A DNA stretch of 64,000 bases from Pseudomonadota bacterium (GCA_003242685.1 QGVD01000006.1:20175-84174), one strand, 5' to 3'; shown: positions 1 to 8,461, counted from the first letter of the stretch. Made by a program: numbers and translations. Notes: a model not told the origin generated them from the letters alone.

Positions 1-80
1 CTCTGCGCGGGCTGCTGAGCACCCGCCGGAGCGGCTGCGAGCGCGATCGCGGCCAGCATTCCGAAAACGAAGCTGCGCAT
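1..80 (-). CDS. flgI: FlgI P-ring protein, N-terminus only (cut by window edge)
   Basis: Only the first 26 codons are visible. The start at 80 opens a typical Sec signal peptide: a basic residue, a hydrophobic Val-Phe-Gly-Met-Leu-Ala-Ala stretch, and an Ala-Gly-Ala cleavage region followed by Gln-Gln-Pro. FlgI is the periplasmic P-ring subunit. The identification rests on position, directly after flgH with 19 bp between them, as in the usual flgH-flgI order, and on the signal peptide. The P-ring domain itself lies outside the window. Confidence 0.75.
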   Translation of the reverse strand, partial: MRSFVFGMLAAIALAAAPAGAQQPAQ

Positions 81-99
81 GCTCAGGCTCCCTCCCCTC

Positions 100-780
100 C
101 TAGAGAGGCATCCACGGCGAGTTGAAGAATCGCGCCAGCCACCCCGCCCGGTTCGCATCGTGCAGCGACCCGCGACCCGAGTACACGATGCGCGCGTTGG
201 CGACGCGCTGCGAAGAGACGCGGTTGTCCGTGTCGATGTCCTCCGGACGCACATAACCGACCAGTCGGATGATCTCCTCGCCCTGGTTGAGATAAAGGCT
301 CTTCTCACCGCTCACGCGCAGTAACCCGTTCGGCAGCACCTCCTGCACGATCACCGTGATGGCGCCCTGCAGGGCGTTCTGCTGCGTGCTCGTCGCGTTG
401 CCGGAGAACTGGCGCTGCGCGCCTGCGCTGAAATCCGAGTCGACGGTCCGCCCGCCGACGACGGCCGGTGCGAGCTCGATGCTGCTCTGCTTGCCGAACT
501 TCGTATCCGCGCGCTTCGTGGCCTGCGTGGTCTCCTGGAGGATCACGGTGAGCACGTCGCCGGCGCGGAAAGCCCGGCTGTCCGAGACCAGAGTCCAGGG
601 CCGCTCGGGCGCAAAAAGGCCGCCCGAGCTGCCGCCGTGCGCGGTGACGATCGGTGGCAGGGGCGGTGCCTCCGATGCCGGCTGCTGCTTCGGCAGCACG
701 CTGCATCCGGCGAGATGCAGCAGCGCGAAGACGGCTGCCACTGCGGGCGCGGTGCGAAGGGCGGTCCAGCTCACCATCAC
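100..780 (-). CDS. flgH: FlgH, flagellar L-ring lipoprotein
   Basis: FlgH forms the outer-membrane L-ring bushing of the flagellar basal body. The 226-residue product has a lipoprotein signal ending Leu-Ala-Gly-Cys (Cys26 from this start; Met2 is an equally possible start). The family core follows, with 'FRAGDVLTVIL' around residues 71-81 and 'NGLLRVSGEK', 'LVGYVRPEDID' and 'ARIVYSGRGSL' in the C-terminal half. Length is normal. It lies 8 bp after flgG and 19 bp before flgI, inside the flgB-to-flgI operon. Nothing looks degraded. Confidence 0.95.
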   Translation of the reverse strand: MMVSWTALRTAPAVAAVFALLHLAGCSVLPKQQPASEAPPLPPIVTAHGGSSGGLFAPERPWTLVSDSRAFRAGDVLTVILQETTQATKRADTKFGKQSSIELAPAVVGGRTVDSDFSAGAQRQFSGNATSTQQNALQGAITVIVQEVLPNGLLRVSGEKSLYLNQGEEIIRLVGYVRPEDIDTDNRVSSQRVANARIVYSGRGSLHDANRAGWLARFFNSPWMPL

Positions 781-788
781 CGATCCGA

Positions 789-1577
789 TCAGCGGATGGC
801 CTGCGCCAGGTACTGCAGCATGCTGTCCGCAGCGGAGAGCACCTTGGTGTTCATCTCGTAGGTGCGCTGGGCGGCGATCATGTCCACCATCTCCTCGACG
901 ACCTGCACGTTCGAGCCCTCGAGCGCGCCCTGCTTGAGCTTGCCGAGGCCATCCTCGCCGGGCGTTCCTTCCGTCGGCGGCCCGCTCGCCTGCGTTTCCT
1001 GATACAGGTTGTCTCCGAGCGCGAGGAGACCTGCCGGATTGACGAAATTCGCGAGTGTGATCTGACCGATCTGCGCCGGTGTCGAATCGTTCGCCAGCGT
1101 CACCGAGACCACCCCGTTCTCGCCGATCGTGATGCTCGTGGCGTTGGCCGGGATCGTGATGTCAGGCACCAGCGGTAACCCCTGCGCGTTGACCAGGCGT
1201 CCCTCGGCGTTCACCTGGAGCTGTCCGGCGCGTGTGTAGGCGATCTCGCCGCTCGGCAGCTCGACCTGCAGGAATCCCTGCCCGACGATCGCCACGTCGA
1301 GCGACTGGCCGGTGGTCTGCAGGCTTCCGGTGGTGAATACCTTCTGCGTGCCGACCACGCGCGTGCCGTTGCCGAGCTGGACACCGGACGGCACGAGCGT
1401 CTGATCGCCGCTCTGCGCGCCGGGCTGCCGCTCGACCTGGTAGAACAGGTCCTCGAACACGACCCGGTCACGCTTGAAGCCGACGGTATTGACGTTGGCC
1501 AGATTGTTCGCGATGGCCTGCAGCTTCGCATCCTGCGCCTGCACGCCGGTCTTGCTGATCCACAGTGCGGGATTCAT
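789..1577 (-). CDS. flgG: FlgG, distal rod protein
   Basis: FlgG builds the distal rod joining basal body to hook. The 262-residue protein opens with the rod/hook helix and the 'NNLANVNTVGFK' motif (residues 24-35). It contains 'LDVAIVGQGFLQVELPSGE' in the middle and ends with the C-terminal helix 'LEGSNVQVVEEMVDMIAAQR' and following residues, which pairs with the N-terminal helix in the rod. Length and termini are typical. It sits 44 bp after flgF and 8 bp before flgH. Confidence 0.96.
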   Translation of the reverse strand: MNPALWISKTGVQAQDAKLQAIANNLANVNTVGFKRDRVVFEDLFYQVERQPGAQSGDQTLVPSGVQLGNGTRVVGTQKVFTTGSLQTTGQSLDVAIVGQGFLQVELPSGEIAYTRAGQLQVNAEGRLVNAQGLPLVPDITIPANATSITIGENGVVSVTLANDSTPAQIGQITLANFVNPAGLLALGDNLYQETQASGPPTEGTPGEDGLGKLKQGALEGSNVQVVEEMVDMIAAQRTYEMNTKVLSAADSMLQYLAQAIR

Positions 1578-1621
1578 TTCGACGTTGACTCCTGAAAATC
1601 GTTATGGCCGGCGGCGCGTGC

Positions 1622-2350
1622 CTACTCCCGGAGCAGCCGGTTGCCGGCTTCCGCCATGGAATCCGCGGCGCTGTAGAGCTTCATCTGCACCTCGAACTCC
1701 CGGGTCAGGTTCATGGTGGCGATCATCTCTTCGATGGCCGATACGTTGCTGCCTTCGAGGTGACCGCTGCGCACCTGCACGGTGTCGTCGGGCGGCAGCG
1801 CTTCGCCTGAACGCGCGACGATCAGGCCGTCCTCGTTTTTGGTCACTTCATCGGCAGCAGGGCGGACCAACTTGAGCCGGTCGACGGGCTGGAGCTCGGT
1901 CTCCCCCGGAGGCTGGATGGAGATCACACCGTCCGTGCCGATCTCCAGCCGGGTGAACGCCGGGAGCACGATCGGTCCGCCGTCGCCGAGCACCGGACGT
2001 CCGTTCAGCGTCAGTGTGCCGTCGGCGTCCACGCTGAACGCGCCGGAGCGCGTATAGGCTTCGCCGTCACGCCACTGCACGGTGAAGTACCCGGGCCCCA
2101 CGATCGCGACGTCGAGCTCCCTGCCCGTCTCGCGCAGGGGACCCTGCCGCGAGCTCACGACTCCCGCTTCCAGCCGGCTCATGTGCCGCGCGTCGTAGCC
2201 ATAGCCGCGGGTCACGGGCGTGCTGACGGCGAGCTCGAGATCGGCCCTGAACCCCGGCGTGTCGGCGTTGGCCAGGTTGTTGGCGTGCACCTGCTGAGCG
2301 CGCAGTGCGCGCTCGGCGCCGCTCATGACGGTGTAGATCAGCGCATCCAT
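1622..2350 (-). CDS. flgF: FlgF, proximal rod protein
   Basis: A 242-residue rod protein related to FlgG but shorter. The N-terminal helix carries 'HANNLANADTPGFR', the middle has 'LDVAIVGPGYFTVQW', and the C-terminus has 'LEGSNVSAIEEMIATMNL'. The opening 'MDALIYTVMSGAERAL' is typical of FlgF rather than FlgG. It acts in the periplasmic proximal rod. It starts 7 bp after flgE stops, consistent with translational coupling in the flgB-I operon. Confidence 0.95.
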   Translation of the reverse strand: MDALIYTVMSGAERALRAQQVHANNLANADTPGFRADLELAVSTPVTRGYGYDARHMSRLEAGVVSSRQGPLRETGRELDVAIVGPGYFTVQWRDGEAYTRSGAFSVDADGTLTLNGRPVLGDGGPIVLPAFTRLEIGTDGVISIQPPGETELQPVDRLKLVRPAADEVTKNEDGLIVARSGEALPPDDTVQVRSGHLEGSNVSAIEEMIATMNLTREFEVQMKLYSAADSMAEAGNRLLRE

Positions 2351-2357
2351 GATCGCC

Positions 2358-3770
2358 TCACACCGCCTGCATCAGCGTCTGCATCATTTCGTTCTGCGTG
2401 GCGATGACCTTGCTGTTGGCCTGATAGTTGCGCTGGGCGGACATCAGACCCACGAGCTGGGTGGTCAGATCGACGTTCGACTGTTCGAGCGACTGGGCCA
2501 CGAGAGTTCCGGCCACACTCTCGCCCGGCGCCGAGTACAGGGGCGTGCCGGAAGCGTTCGAGCTCTTCCACGCGGTATCGCTGATCGGCACGAGAGCGTC
2601 CTCGTTCGGGAACGTCGCGAGCGCAATCGTTCCGACCCGCTGCTTCAGCCCGTTGCTGTAGACGGCCATTACTCCGCCGTCCTCCTCGATCTGCACGCCG
2701 TTCAGCGCACCCGAGGCGTAACCGTCCGCGGAGTTGACATAGGTAGCGCTGCTGCCCGCGAACTGGGTCGTACCGGTGTAATTGACCCCGATGGCGAGAG
2801 GATTGGCGCCCGCCGGCGTTCCGAGATCGAGATTGACGAGCGGCACGGAGGCTTCCCAGTCGGCCGGCGACGGATAGGGTCTCGGCGCAACGGGCACACC
2901 ATTTACCGTGCGGATCTGGCCGTCGGGAGAGAACGTGATGACGGCAGAATTCGAGGGCGCGACCGCAGTTCCCGCGTACGTGACCTCCCAGAGCTCCGGC
3001 GTCGAGGTGGCCGGGTCCGCCGGGATGTAAGTGATCGTGATGCCCGGGACCGACGCCAGATAGCTCGGATCGCTTGCCGTGCGCACGGTCCACGGAGAGC
3101 CGTCGACCGAGACGCCGGTGTTCGGCAGGAGATCACCGTCGAACGCGTAGTAGACCGTCACTTCGTTCGCGCCGGACTTCACGAAGTACTGCGTGACGCT
3201 GTGCCTGGCGCCGAGCGAGTCGTAGACGACAGAGACGGCGGAGCTGTTGTACGTCAGCGGGTCGTCCTTGTTGAACGCCACGGTGCGCACGGCCCAGTCG
3301 GCGGAGAAGTTGCCGAGATACTGCAGCCGCTCGCTCGCCTGCGCGGGGATCTGGCCCATCGGCACGACGAGGTCGCCCATGGGACCCAGGCCGGCATCGT
3401 CCTCAGTTGCCGCGAAGCCCTGGATCCTGCGCCCGAACGTGTCGACGACGTAGCCGTCCCTGTCGACCGAGAAGATTCCGACGCGGGTGTAGACCTCCGC
3501 CCCCGAGGAGTCGCGAGCGACGAAGAACCCCCGCCCCTGAATTGCGGCGTCGAGGCTGCGGCCGGTGCTGATCACGTTGCCGCCGAGCTCGATGCTCTGC
3601 GTCAGGGAGGCGACCTCCGTTCCTGTCGGCTGGGTTCCCGCGTACACGGCCGCGAAGTTGGCGCGGCTCGACTTGAAACCGATCGTCGCGGAGTTCGCGA
3701 TGTTGTTGCTGATGGTGTTCAGCTCGGTATTGATCGCGTTGATTGCGGAGAGCGCGATGTTGAAGCTCAT
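2358..3770 (-). CDS. flgE: FlgE, flagellar hook protein
   Basis: FlgE is the subunit of the flexible hook, exported by the flagellar type III system. The 470-residue protein has the hook N-terminus 'NNIANSATIGFKSSRANF' near residue 25, the central hook domains, and a C-terminal helix with 'LMSAQRNYQANSKVI' shared by the rod/hook/HAP family. The central part is low in charge and rich in Ser, Thr and Asn. It begins 48 bp after flgD ends. Its final length would be set by FliK; two FliK-like genes are in this window. Confidence 0.96.
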   Translation of the reverse strand: MSFNIALSAINAINTELNTISNNIANSATIGFKSSRANFAAVYAGTQPTGTEVASLTQSIELGGNVISTGRSLDAAIQGRGFFVARDSSGAEVYTRVGIFSVDRDGYVVDTFGRRIQGFAATEDDAGLGPMGDLVVPMGQIPAQASERLQYLGNFSADWAVRTVAFNKDDPLTYNSSAVSVVYDSLGARHSVTQYFVKSGANEVTVYYAFDGDLLPNTGVSVDGSPWTVRTASDPSYLASVPGITITYIPADPATSTPELWEVTYAGTAVAPSNSAVITFSPDGQIRTVNGVPVAPRPYPSPADWEASVPLVNLDLGTPAGANPLAIGVNYTGTTQFAGSSATYVNSADGYASGALNGVQIEEDGGVMAVYSNGLKQRVGTIALATFPNEDALVPISDTAWKSSNASGTPLYSAPGESVAGTLVAQSLEQSNVDLTTQLVGLMSAQRNYQANSKVIATQNEMMQTLMQAV

Positions 3771-3818
3771 CGTGGTTTCCTCGAAATTACGGATCCGATA
3801 TCGCCGGCGTGCCGATCG

Positions 3819-4490
3819 TCAGCCAGCGGAAGCATTCGCGGGCGCGTCGAAGCCCGTGATCGCCGTGGACGGAATGCGGCCGAGATGGCTCACGTCGACC
3901 ACGACTCCTTCGGCCGACAGGCGCACGCTGCGCAGCGTGCCGAGCACCTCGACGCCCGGCTCCTCGCCGTTGTCCGTCACGACACGCACTGAATAGACGC
4001 CCGCGGGCAGACCGAGCGCCTGCCGGTCGATCGTGAAAGCCACGTCTCCCGCGGAACGCGCGCCGAGCGCCAGCCGGCGCTGCACGCCTGTCTCGCTTTC
4101 GAGCACGAGCGACACGTCGGCGCTCGCGTTCGCGAGCGTGAAGCGCCCCTGCACGGGCTCGTCCTCGAGGATGACCCGCTCCGTGCGGACCGCGACCTGC
4201 GATCCGACCCGGCCGCCGAGCGCCAGCACCTGCAGCCCTTCGAGCATCGCGGCGTTCGCGCTGTTCTGGCGGATGAGCGCCTCGAGCGACTCGACCTGGC
4301 TGAGCTGCGTGAGCTGACTGATGAACTCTCCGGGATCGGCGGGCTGCAGCGGATCCTGGTTGCGGATCTGCGCCACGAGCAGCGTCGTGAAGAGCTGCGA
4401 GATCTCGCCGTTGGAACCGATTGCGTTTTTCGCCGTGCCGGCCGTTGCGGCAGCCGTGGCCTGCGTAGCCGTGGTGATCATCATTCTCAA
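3819..4490 (-). CDS. flgD: FlgD, hook-cap / hook assembly scaffold
   Basis: FlgD caps the growing hook and is needed for FlgE polymerisation. The 223-residue protein carries the diagnostic N-terminal motif 'QDPLQPADPGEFISQLTQLS' (about residues 44-63) and a C-terminal Ig/Tudor-type beta domain with 'GVYSVRVVTDNGE'. A Thr/Ala-rich leader of about 30 residues precedes the cap motif, as expected for an exported substrate. Its ATG overlaps the flgC stop by 4 bp (ATGA), implying coupled translation. Confidence 0.94.
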   Translation of the reverse strand: MRMMITTATQATAAATAGTAKNAIGSNGEISQLFTTLLVAQIRNQDPLQPADPGEFISQLTQLSQVESLEALIRQNSANAAMLEGLQVLALGGRVGSQVAVRTERVILEDEPVQGRFTLANASADVSLVLESETGVQRRLALGARSAGDVAFTIDRQALGLPAGVYSVRVVTDNGEEPGVEVLGTLRSVRLSAEGVVVDVSHLGRIPSTAITGFDAPANASAG

Positions 4491-4912
4491 CCTTCTCCCA
4501 GCTTGAGCAGCGCCTGCTGCATCGTCTTCACCCGCTGGAGCACCTCGACGTTCGTCTCGAAAGCGCGCGCCGCCGACATCATGTCGGTCATCTCGGCCAC
4601 GGGATTGACGTTCGGGTAGAAGACGATGCCGTTCTCGTCGGCGAGCGGATTGTCCGGCTCGTACACCTGACGCACCGGTTCCGTGCTCTGCACGACGTCG
4701 AGCACCTGTACGCGTGCTCCGGGCAGCGTGCCGTCCGCAAACGCTGCACGCTCGTACACGGCGGCGAACACCGGCTTGCGCGCGCGATAGACCTCCGCCT
4801 CGCTCGACGCCGCAGTGCTGGCGTTCGCCAGATTGCTGGCGATGGTGTTGAGACGCACGCTCTGCGCGTTCATCGCCGATCCGGCGATCTGAGAGATGCT
4901 CTTGAACGACAT
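4487..4912 (-). CDS. flgC: FlgC, proximal rod protein
   Basis: FlgC is a proximal-rod subunit. I chose the ATG at 4912, giving 141 residues beginning 'MSFKSISQIAGSAMNAQSVR', because it matches the family length and start and has an AGGTGAGC Shine-Dalgarno stretch overlapping the flgB stop. An in-frame ATG at 4948 would lie inside flgB. The motif 'IASNLANASTAASSEAEVYR' and the C-terminal 'EMTDMMSAARAFETNVEVL' are typical. The stop overlaps the flgD start. Confidence 0.95.
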   Translation of the reverse strand: MSFKSISQIAGSAMNAQSVRLNTIASNLANASTAASSEAEVYRARKPVFAAVYERAAFADGTLPGARVQVLDVVQSTEPVRQVYEPDNPLADENGIVFYPNVNPVAEMTDMMSAARAFETNVEVLQRVKTMQQALLKLGEG

Positions 4913-4919
4913 GCTCACC

Positions 4920-5288
4920 TCAGCCTTCGATGACCTTGGCCAGTCCACGCAGCTTCATGCCGATGAACGTGAGGCTGGTCTGGAAATCCAGGGCGTTCTG
5001 CGAGAACTCCGCCTGCTCGACGCCGAGCTCGACGGTATTGCCGTCCTGCGACGGATGGTGCGGCACGCGATAGAGGAGCTCCGGCGCACCGTCGTCGAGG
5101 GCGAGCGCGGCGTCACCGGCACCGTCGGCCAGTGCGCGCTCGAGACTGGCGGCGAAGTCGATGTCCCGCGCCTGATATCCCGGCGTGTTCACGTTGGCGA
5201 GATTCGACGCCAGAATCTTCATCCGTTCCGCGCGCAGCCGGAGCGCATCGCCGTGCATTCCGAGTACCTTGTCGAAGTTGATGGCCAT
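4920..5288 (-). CDS. flgB: FlgB, proximal rod protein and first gene of the rod/hook operon
   Basis: FlgB is the membrane-proximal rod protein. The 122-residue product begins 'MAINFDKVLGMHGDALRLRA', matching the family start closely, and carries 'LASNLANVNTPGYQARDIDF'. The start codon is therefore secure. This makes the junction with flgA odd: the flgB ATG, read leftwards at 5288-5286, shares two bases with an ATG read rightwards at 5287. There is no intergenic space for a flgB promoter, so it must lie within the flgA coding region. Confidence 0.96.
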   Translation of the reverse strand: MAINFDKVLGMHGDALRLRAERMKILASNLANVNTPGYQARDIDFAASLERALADGAGDAALALDDGAPELLYRVPHHPSQDGNTVELGVEQAEFSQNALDFQTSLTFIGMKLRGLAKVIEG

Positions 5289-6096
5289 GGTTCAGTCGCT
5301 CCGTAGAAAACCTTCGTTCCGTTTCGCCCCGGTGCTGGCGGCCCTCGCGTCCGGCGCCGCGGTTGCCGCCGAGCCGTTCCGCGCAGAGCTCGAAGCCCGC
5401 GTCGAGGCAGCGGCACGCGCCCACCTGCAGGCCGAGGTCGAGCGCGCCGGCCTGCGCGAGCCGTCCGTGGAGGTCGAGGTGCTGCCGCGCGACCGCAACG
5501 GCGCGCCGCGCGGCTGCCCGCAGGAAGTCGAGATCACGGCGCTCGATACGCGCTTCGCCACCCGCATGCGCTTCGCGGCCGTCTGCCCCGGCGAACAGGG
5601 CTGGCGCAGCGAGTACGTGGTGCGCGGGTCCGTCACGGCGCTGGTCGTCGTCGCGACCACGGGCGTACGCGCCGGCGAGCCGCTCGTGGAAGAACAGCTC
5701 GCGCTCGAGCGGCGCGACGTGAGCGGAGTGGCAGGTGCAGTCTCGGACATGCGCCGCGTGGTGGGTCTGGCGAGCCGCCGCGCGCTGCGCGGCGGCCAGG
5801 TGGTCAGCGAACGCTGGCTGATCCAGCCCGTGCTGGTGGAGCGCGGCGATTCGGTAACGATCGTCGCCCGCAACGCAGGCATCGAGGTCAGGGTTCCGGG
5901 AGAAGCACTCGAGAGCGGCCGCAGAGGCGAGATCGTGCGCGTGCGCAACACGGCGACCGAGCAGGTCATCCGCGCCCGCGTGGTGGAGAAAGGCACAGTC
6001 GAACCGGCCGAGCTGCCCAAGACTCACTCCTCGCCCGCCTCGGGCAGTCCGATGGCGCGGACCTGCCGTGCGAGACGCTCGAGCTTTTCCGCGTAA
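5281..6096 (+). CDS. flgA: FlgA, P-ring assembly chaperone
   Basis: FlgA is the periplasmic chaperone for P-ring (FlgI) assembly. A signal peptide (Arg-Arg-Lys, then a hydrophobic core ending 'GAAVAAE') precedes an N-terminal FlgA domain and the C-terminal SAF/beta-clip domain ('TTGVRAGEPLVEEQLALERR', 'LASRRALRGGQVVSERWL', 'IVARNAGIEVRVPGEALESG'). The usual FlgA end is near 'ARVVEKGTVE'; about 28 further residues overlap the convergent muramidase gene by 73 bp. Start is 5281 or 5287. Both overlap the divergent flgB start, and no other start would keep the basic n-region. Confidence 0.93.
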   Translation: MAMVQSLRRKPSFRFAPVLAALASGAAVAAEPFRAELEARVEAAARAHLQAEVERAGLREPSVEVEVLPRDRNGAPRGCPQEVEITALDTRFATRMRFAAVCPGEQGWRSEYVVRGSVTALVVVATTGVRAGEPLVEEQLALERRDVSGVAGAVSDMRRVVGLASRRALRGGQVVSERWLIQPVLVERGDSVTIVARNAGIEVRVPGEALESGRRGEIVRVRNTATEQVIRARVVEKGTVEPAELPKTHSSPASGSPMARTCRARRSSFSA

Positions 6097-6797
6097 TCCG
6101 GATCGGTCGCGTAGCCGCCGCGCGCCAGCGCACGCGCGAACGCGACGGCGTCCTCACCGACGCCTGGAAGCTCCCGATAGCGATTGCTCTCGCCGAGCAG
6201 TCGCGCGTAGTCGGCAAAGGCCGCCATGGCGTCGGGGTAGCTGCGGAAGATCTGCGGCCTGCGCACGGGGAGACCCTCCTCGTACTCCGTGGTCATCGCC
6301 CGCACGACTTCACCGCGCCAGCCGCTTCCGGCCTTGATGCCGAAGAAATTGAACGAATCGCGATCGCCGAACCCCATCGGTCTGTGCGCACCCCACCCCG
6401 ATTCGAGCGCGGCGTGCGCGATCACCAGCTCGGGCGACACGCCGAGCCGCGCAGCGGCCTCACGGGCAAAGGGCGCGATCGAGGCAACGAAAGCGCGCTG
6501 CGCTTCGGGAGTCGTCCGGGAGACGCGTCCCGCCTCCGGTGGTGAGGCCGCGCCGATAGTGTTCCTCGCACCCTCGTTCCACAGCATGCGGGCACGTCGC
6601 ACCGCGCCTTCCGCGCTCAGCGCCATCCCGGACGAGCGATCCGAGCCCGTCGCGATGAACTGCTCGATCTCGCGGCGCAGCTCCCGGAACAGATTCGTGA
6701 ATCCACCCGCGGATGCGCCGGACGTGGCAGCGGGCAGCCGTGCGCCGCGCTCGACGGCGGGGAAGGACGCCGGTGCGAAACTCTCAGCGCGGAGCAT
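6024..6797 (-). CDS. FlgJ-type flagellar muramidase lacking the rod-cap domain
   Basis: The 257-residue protein has a glucosaminidase/muramidase domain from about residue 98 to 245, with the expected catalytic Glu132 in 'AHAALESGWGAH', and downstream 'FFGIKAGSGW', 'FRSYPDAMAAFADY' and 'YATDPDYAEKL'. In two-domain FlgJ this domain follows an N-terminal rod-capping domain. Here the first 95 residues are low-complexity and do not resemble that domain, and I see no signal peptide. It probably cuts peptidoglycan for rod or hook passage. It is the last gene of the fliD-to-flgN operon, overlapping flgN by 14 bp. A rod-cap FlgJ may lie beyond flgI, outside the window. Confidence 0.85.
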   Translation of the reverse strand: MLRAESFAPASFPAVERGARLPAATSGASAGGFTNLFRELRREIEQFIATGSDRSSGMALSAEGAVRRARMLWNEGARNTIGAASPPEAGRVSRTTPEAQRAFVASIAPFAREAAARLGVSPELVIAHAALESGWGAHRPMGFGDRDSFNFFGIKAGSGWRGEVVRAMTTEYEEGLPVRRPQIFRSYPDAMAAFADYARLLGESNRYRELPGVGEDAVAFARALARGGYATDPDYAEKLERLARQVRAIGLPEAGEE

Positions 6798-7212
6798 AGG
6801 TGTGAGGCTCCCCGCCGAGGACGCGTTGCATGATCTCGTACTGCGACATCACGAGCCGGCAGTTGCGCACGTTCAGCTCCTTGCACTCGCGCACGAGACT
6901 CTCGAGCTTTGCGCGGCACGCCTCGAAAGCACCGCGGGCGGCAACCGGAAGACGCGCGGCGACTTCGCGGACACCGGCCTGCGCCTTCTCACGTCCCAGC
7001 AGCCGGCGCACGAGCTCGACACGCTCACGCCGCCGTTCCTCGAGGACTGCCGTGAGCTCGAGGATCCGCTCGCCGATCCCGGCGAGCTCCTCGCTGCGGT
7101 GATGCAGCGCCGCCTCGAACTGCTCCTCGAGCAGATCGCGCAGACGGGTGTAGTCCGCGAGATCCGCCTGCATGCGCGCGAAGAGCCGTTCGAGCGCGTG
7201 ACGGTCCTTCAC
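6784..7212 (-). CDS. flgN: FlgN-like export chaperone for hook-associated proteins
   Basis: A 142-residue helical, charged protein directly after flgM, as in the usual flgM-flgN pair. FlgN is the cytoplasmic chaperone for the hook-filament junction proteins FlgK and FlgL. The Leu/Glu/Arg heptad pattern at residues 10-75 and the C-terminal 'NVRNCRLVMSQYEIMQRVL' fit the FlgN fold, including the Asn-rich turn before the last helix. It overlaps flgM by 4 bp and the muramidase gene by 14 bp. Family membership rests on context plus this pattern. Confidence 0.85.
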   Translation of the reverse strand: MKDRHALERLFARMQADLADYTRLRDLLEEQFEAALHHRSEELAGIGERILELTAVLEERRRERVELVRRLLGREKAQAGVREVAARLPVAARGAFEACRAKLESLVRECKELNVRNCRLVMSQYEIMQRVLGGEPHTYAPR

Positions 7213-7484
7213 CGACGCACCCCGTGGTAGCGCGCGATGAGCGCGGCCAGCTTCGCCGAATCGAACGGCAGCTCGCCGCGTGCGAGGGCATCGCGCAGCT
7301 CGGCGACCCTCGCGTGATCGATCTCCGGCTGCTCGCGCAGCGCCTCGAGCGCAGGCTTGAGCACCGTCGATTGCAGAGTCGCTGCGGCGGCCGGCGCGCT
7401 CGGTCCGCTCGAAGGTTGCACCGACCCCGCAGGGGTAACCGAACGGACTTCCGAAGGTCCGGCCATTCCAGGCACGATCTTCAT
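7209..7484 (-). CDS. flgM: FlgM, anti-sigma-28 factor
   Basis: FlgM holds FliA inactive until it is exported through the finished hook-basal body. I chose the ATG at 7484 ('MKIVPG'), giving 91 residues; a longer frame to 7511 has an unlike N-terminus. The first half is disordered Ser/Pro/Ala, and the C-terminal half has the sigma-binding helices with 'IDHARVAELRDALARGELPF' and then 'AALIARY'. It lies in the same operon as its target fliA, 37 bp after motB. Confidence 0.9.
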   Translation of the reverse strand: MKIVPGMAGPSEVRSVTPAGSVQPSSGPSAPAAAATLQSTVLKPALEALREQPEIDHARVAELRDALARGELPFDSAKLAALIARYHGVRR

Positions 7485-7521
7485 ATCCACACCTCGTGAT
7501 CTCGTACGCATGGCTGCCGCC

Positions 7522-8445
7522 TCACAGGCCGCTGCCCTGCAGCGAATCGCGCAGCATCGTGAGCTCCGCGCGGCTCGGCACGCTGCTCCCTGCGCCTTCG
7601 ATCAGCGGCCGCGTCGCTTCAGGCATGCCGAACATCGCGCTGATCTCCTTCGCCTGCGCGCGCGTGAGAACGAGCAGCTCGATGCGCCGGTTCTCGTGCG
7701 CCGTTGTGTCGGCGGAGTTGAGCGGAGCGACATCGGCAAGGCCGACGACCTGCAGCACGCTGCTCTCGGGCATGCCGCCGATCAGCAGATGACGCCGGGC
7801 CGCGAGCGCGCGGGCGCTCGACAGTGCCCAGTTCGACATGGCGTCCGGCCCGCGATCGACGTACTGCACCGAATCGGTATGTCCGACGATCACGAGCTGG
7901 TTCTCGACGCGGCTGAACAGCGGTCCGAGGCTCTCCAGGAGTCTGCGGAAGGGCTCCGTCGGAACGGCACTGCCGCGGCGGAACATGCCGACCTTCTCCG
8001 TGTCGTGGAGCATCACCCGCAGACCGTACGGCGTGACCACCCAGCGCAGGTTCGCCGAGAGTCCCTCCTGCTCGCTCATGCGCGAGAGGATCTCGCCGAG
8101 CTCGGTGAGATCCGCCCGGGACTCGTACAGGCGACGCGACATGCGCAGCTCGCCCCCGCCCGTGAGCGGCTCGCGGGCGATCAGGCTGCCGCGCGGTCCG
8201 CCGATCGACTCGCTCATGCGGCCGCGTCCTTCGTCGATCAGGCTCCCGCCCGCCGTACGGAGCAGATCCTGCAGATGCTGCTGCTGTCGCACGGCCATCA
8301 GCCACATCACCAGGAACAGGCACAGCAGCGCCAGGGAGAAATCGGCGAACGCCACCTTCCACGCGCCGCCGTGCACCTCCTCCTTGCGGCTGCGACGCGG
8401 CCGCTTGATGACCGCCTGGCTCGTGCTGTCGGCTTTGCCAAGCAC
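7522..8445 (-). CDS. motB: MotB/LafU-type stator protein
   Basis: MotB anchors the stator to peptidoglycan and supplies the ion-channel helix. In this 307-residue protein the helix follows 'HGGAWKVAFADFSLALLCLF', with the ion-binding Asp at residue 35. The C-terminal OmpA-like domain has 'LVIVGHTDSVQYVDRG' and 'ALSSARALAARRHLL'. I cannot tell proton from sodium coupling. It is 16 bp after motA, and the sigma/motor order fliA-motA-motB matches lafS-lafT-lafU of lateral flagella. Confidence 0.94.
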   Translation of the reverse strand: MLGKADSTSQAVIKRPRRSRKEEVHGGAWKVAFADFSLALLCLFLVMWLMAVRQQQHLQDLLRTAGGSLIDEGRGRMSESIGGPRGSLIAREPLTGGGELRMSRRLYESRADLTELGEILSRMSEQEGLSANLRWVVTPYGLRVMLHDTEKVGMFRRGSAVPTEPFRRLLESLGPLFSRVENQLVIVGHTDSVQYVDRGPDAMSNWALSSARALAARRHLLIGGMPESSVLQVVGLADVAPLNSADTTAHENRRIELLVLTRAQAKEISAMFGMPEATRPLIEGAGSSVPSRAELTMLRDSLQGSGL

Positions 8446-8461
8446 CTGCTTCTCCCGATGC

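Noticed and set aside
2349-3992. 547-codon plus-strand ORF over flgE and flgD
   Set aside because: It is antisense to two certain genes, Arg/Gly-rich and without any family pattern; it arises from the high GC content and codon bias of the real genes.
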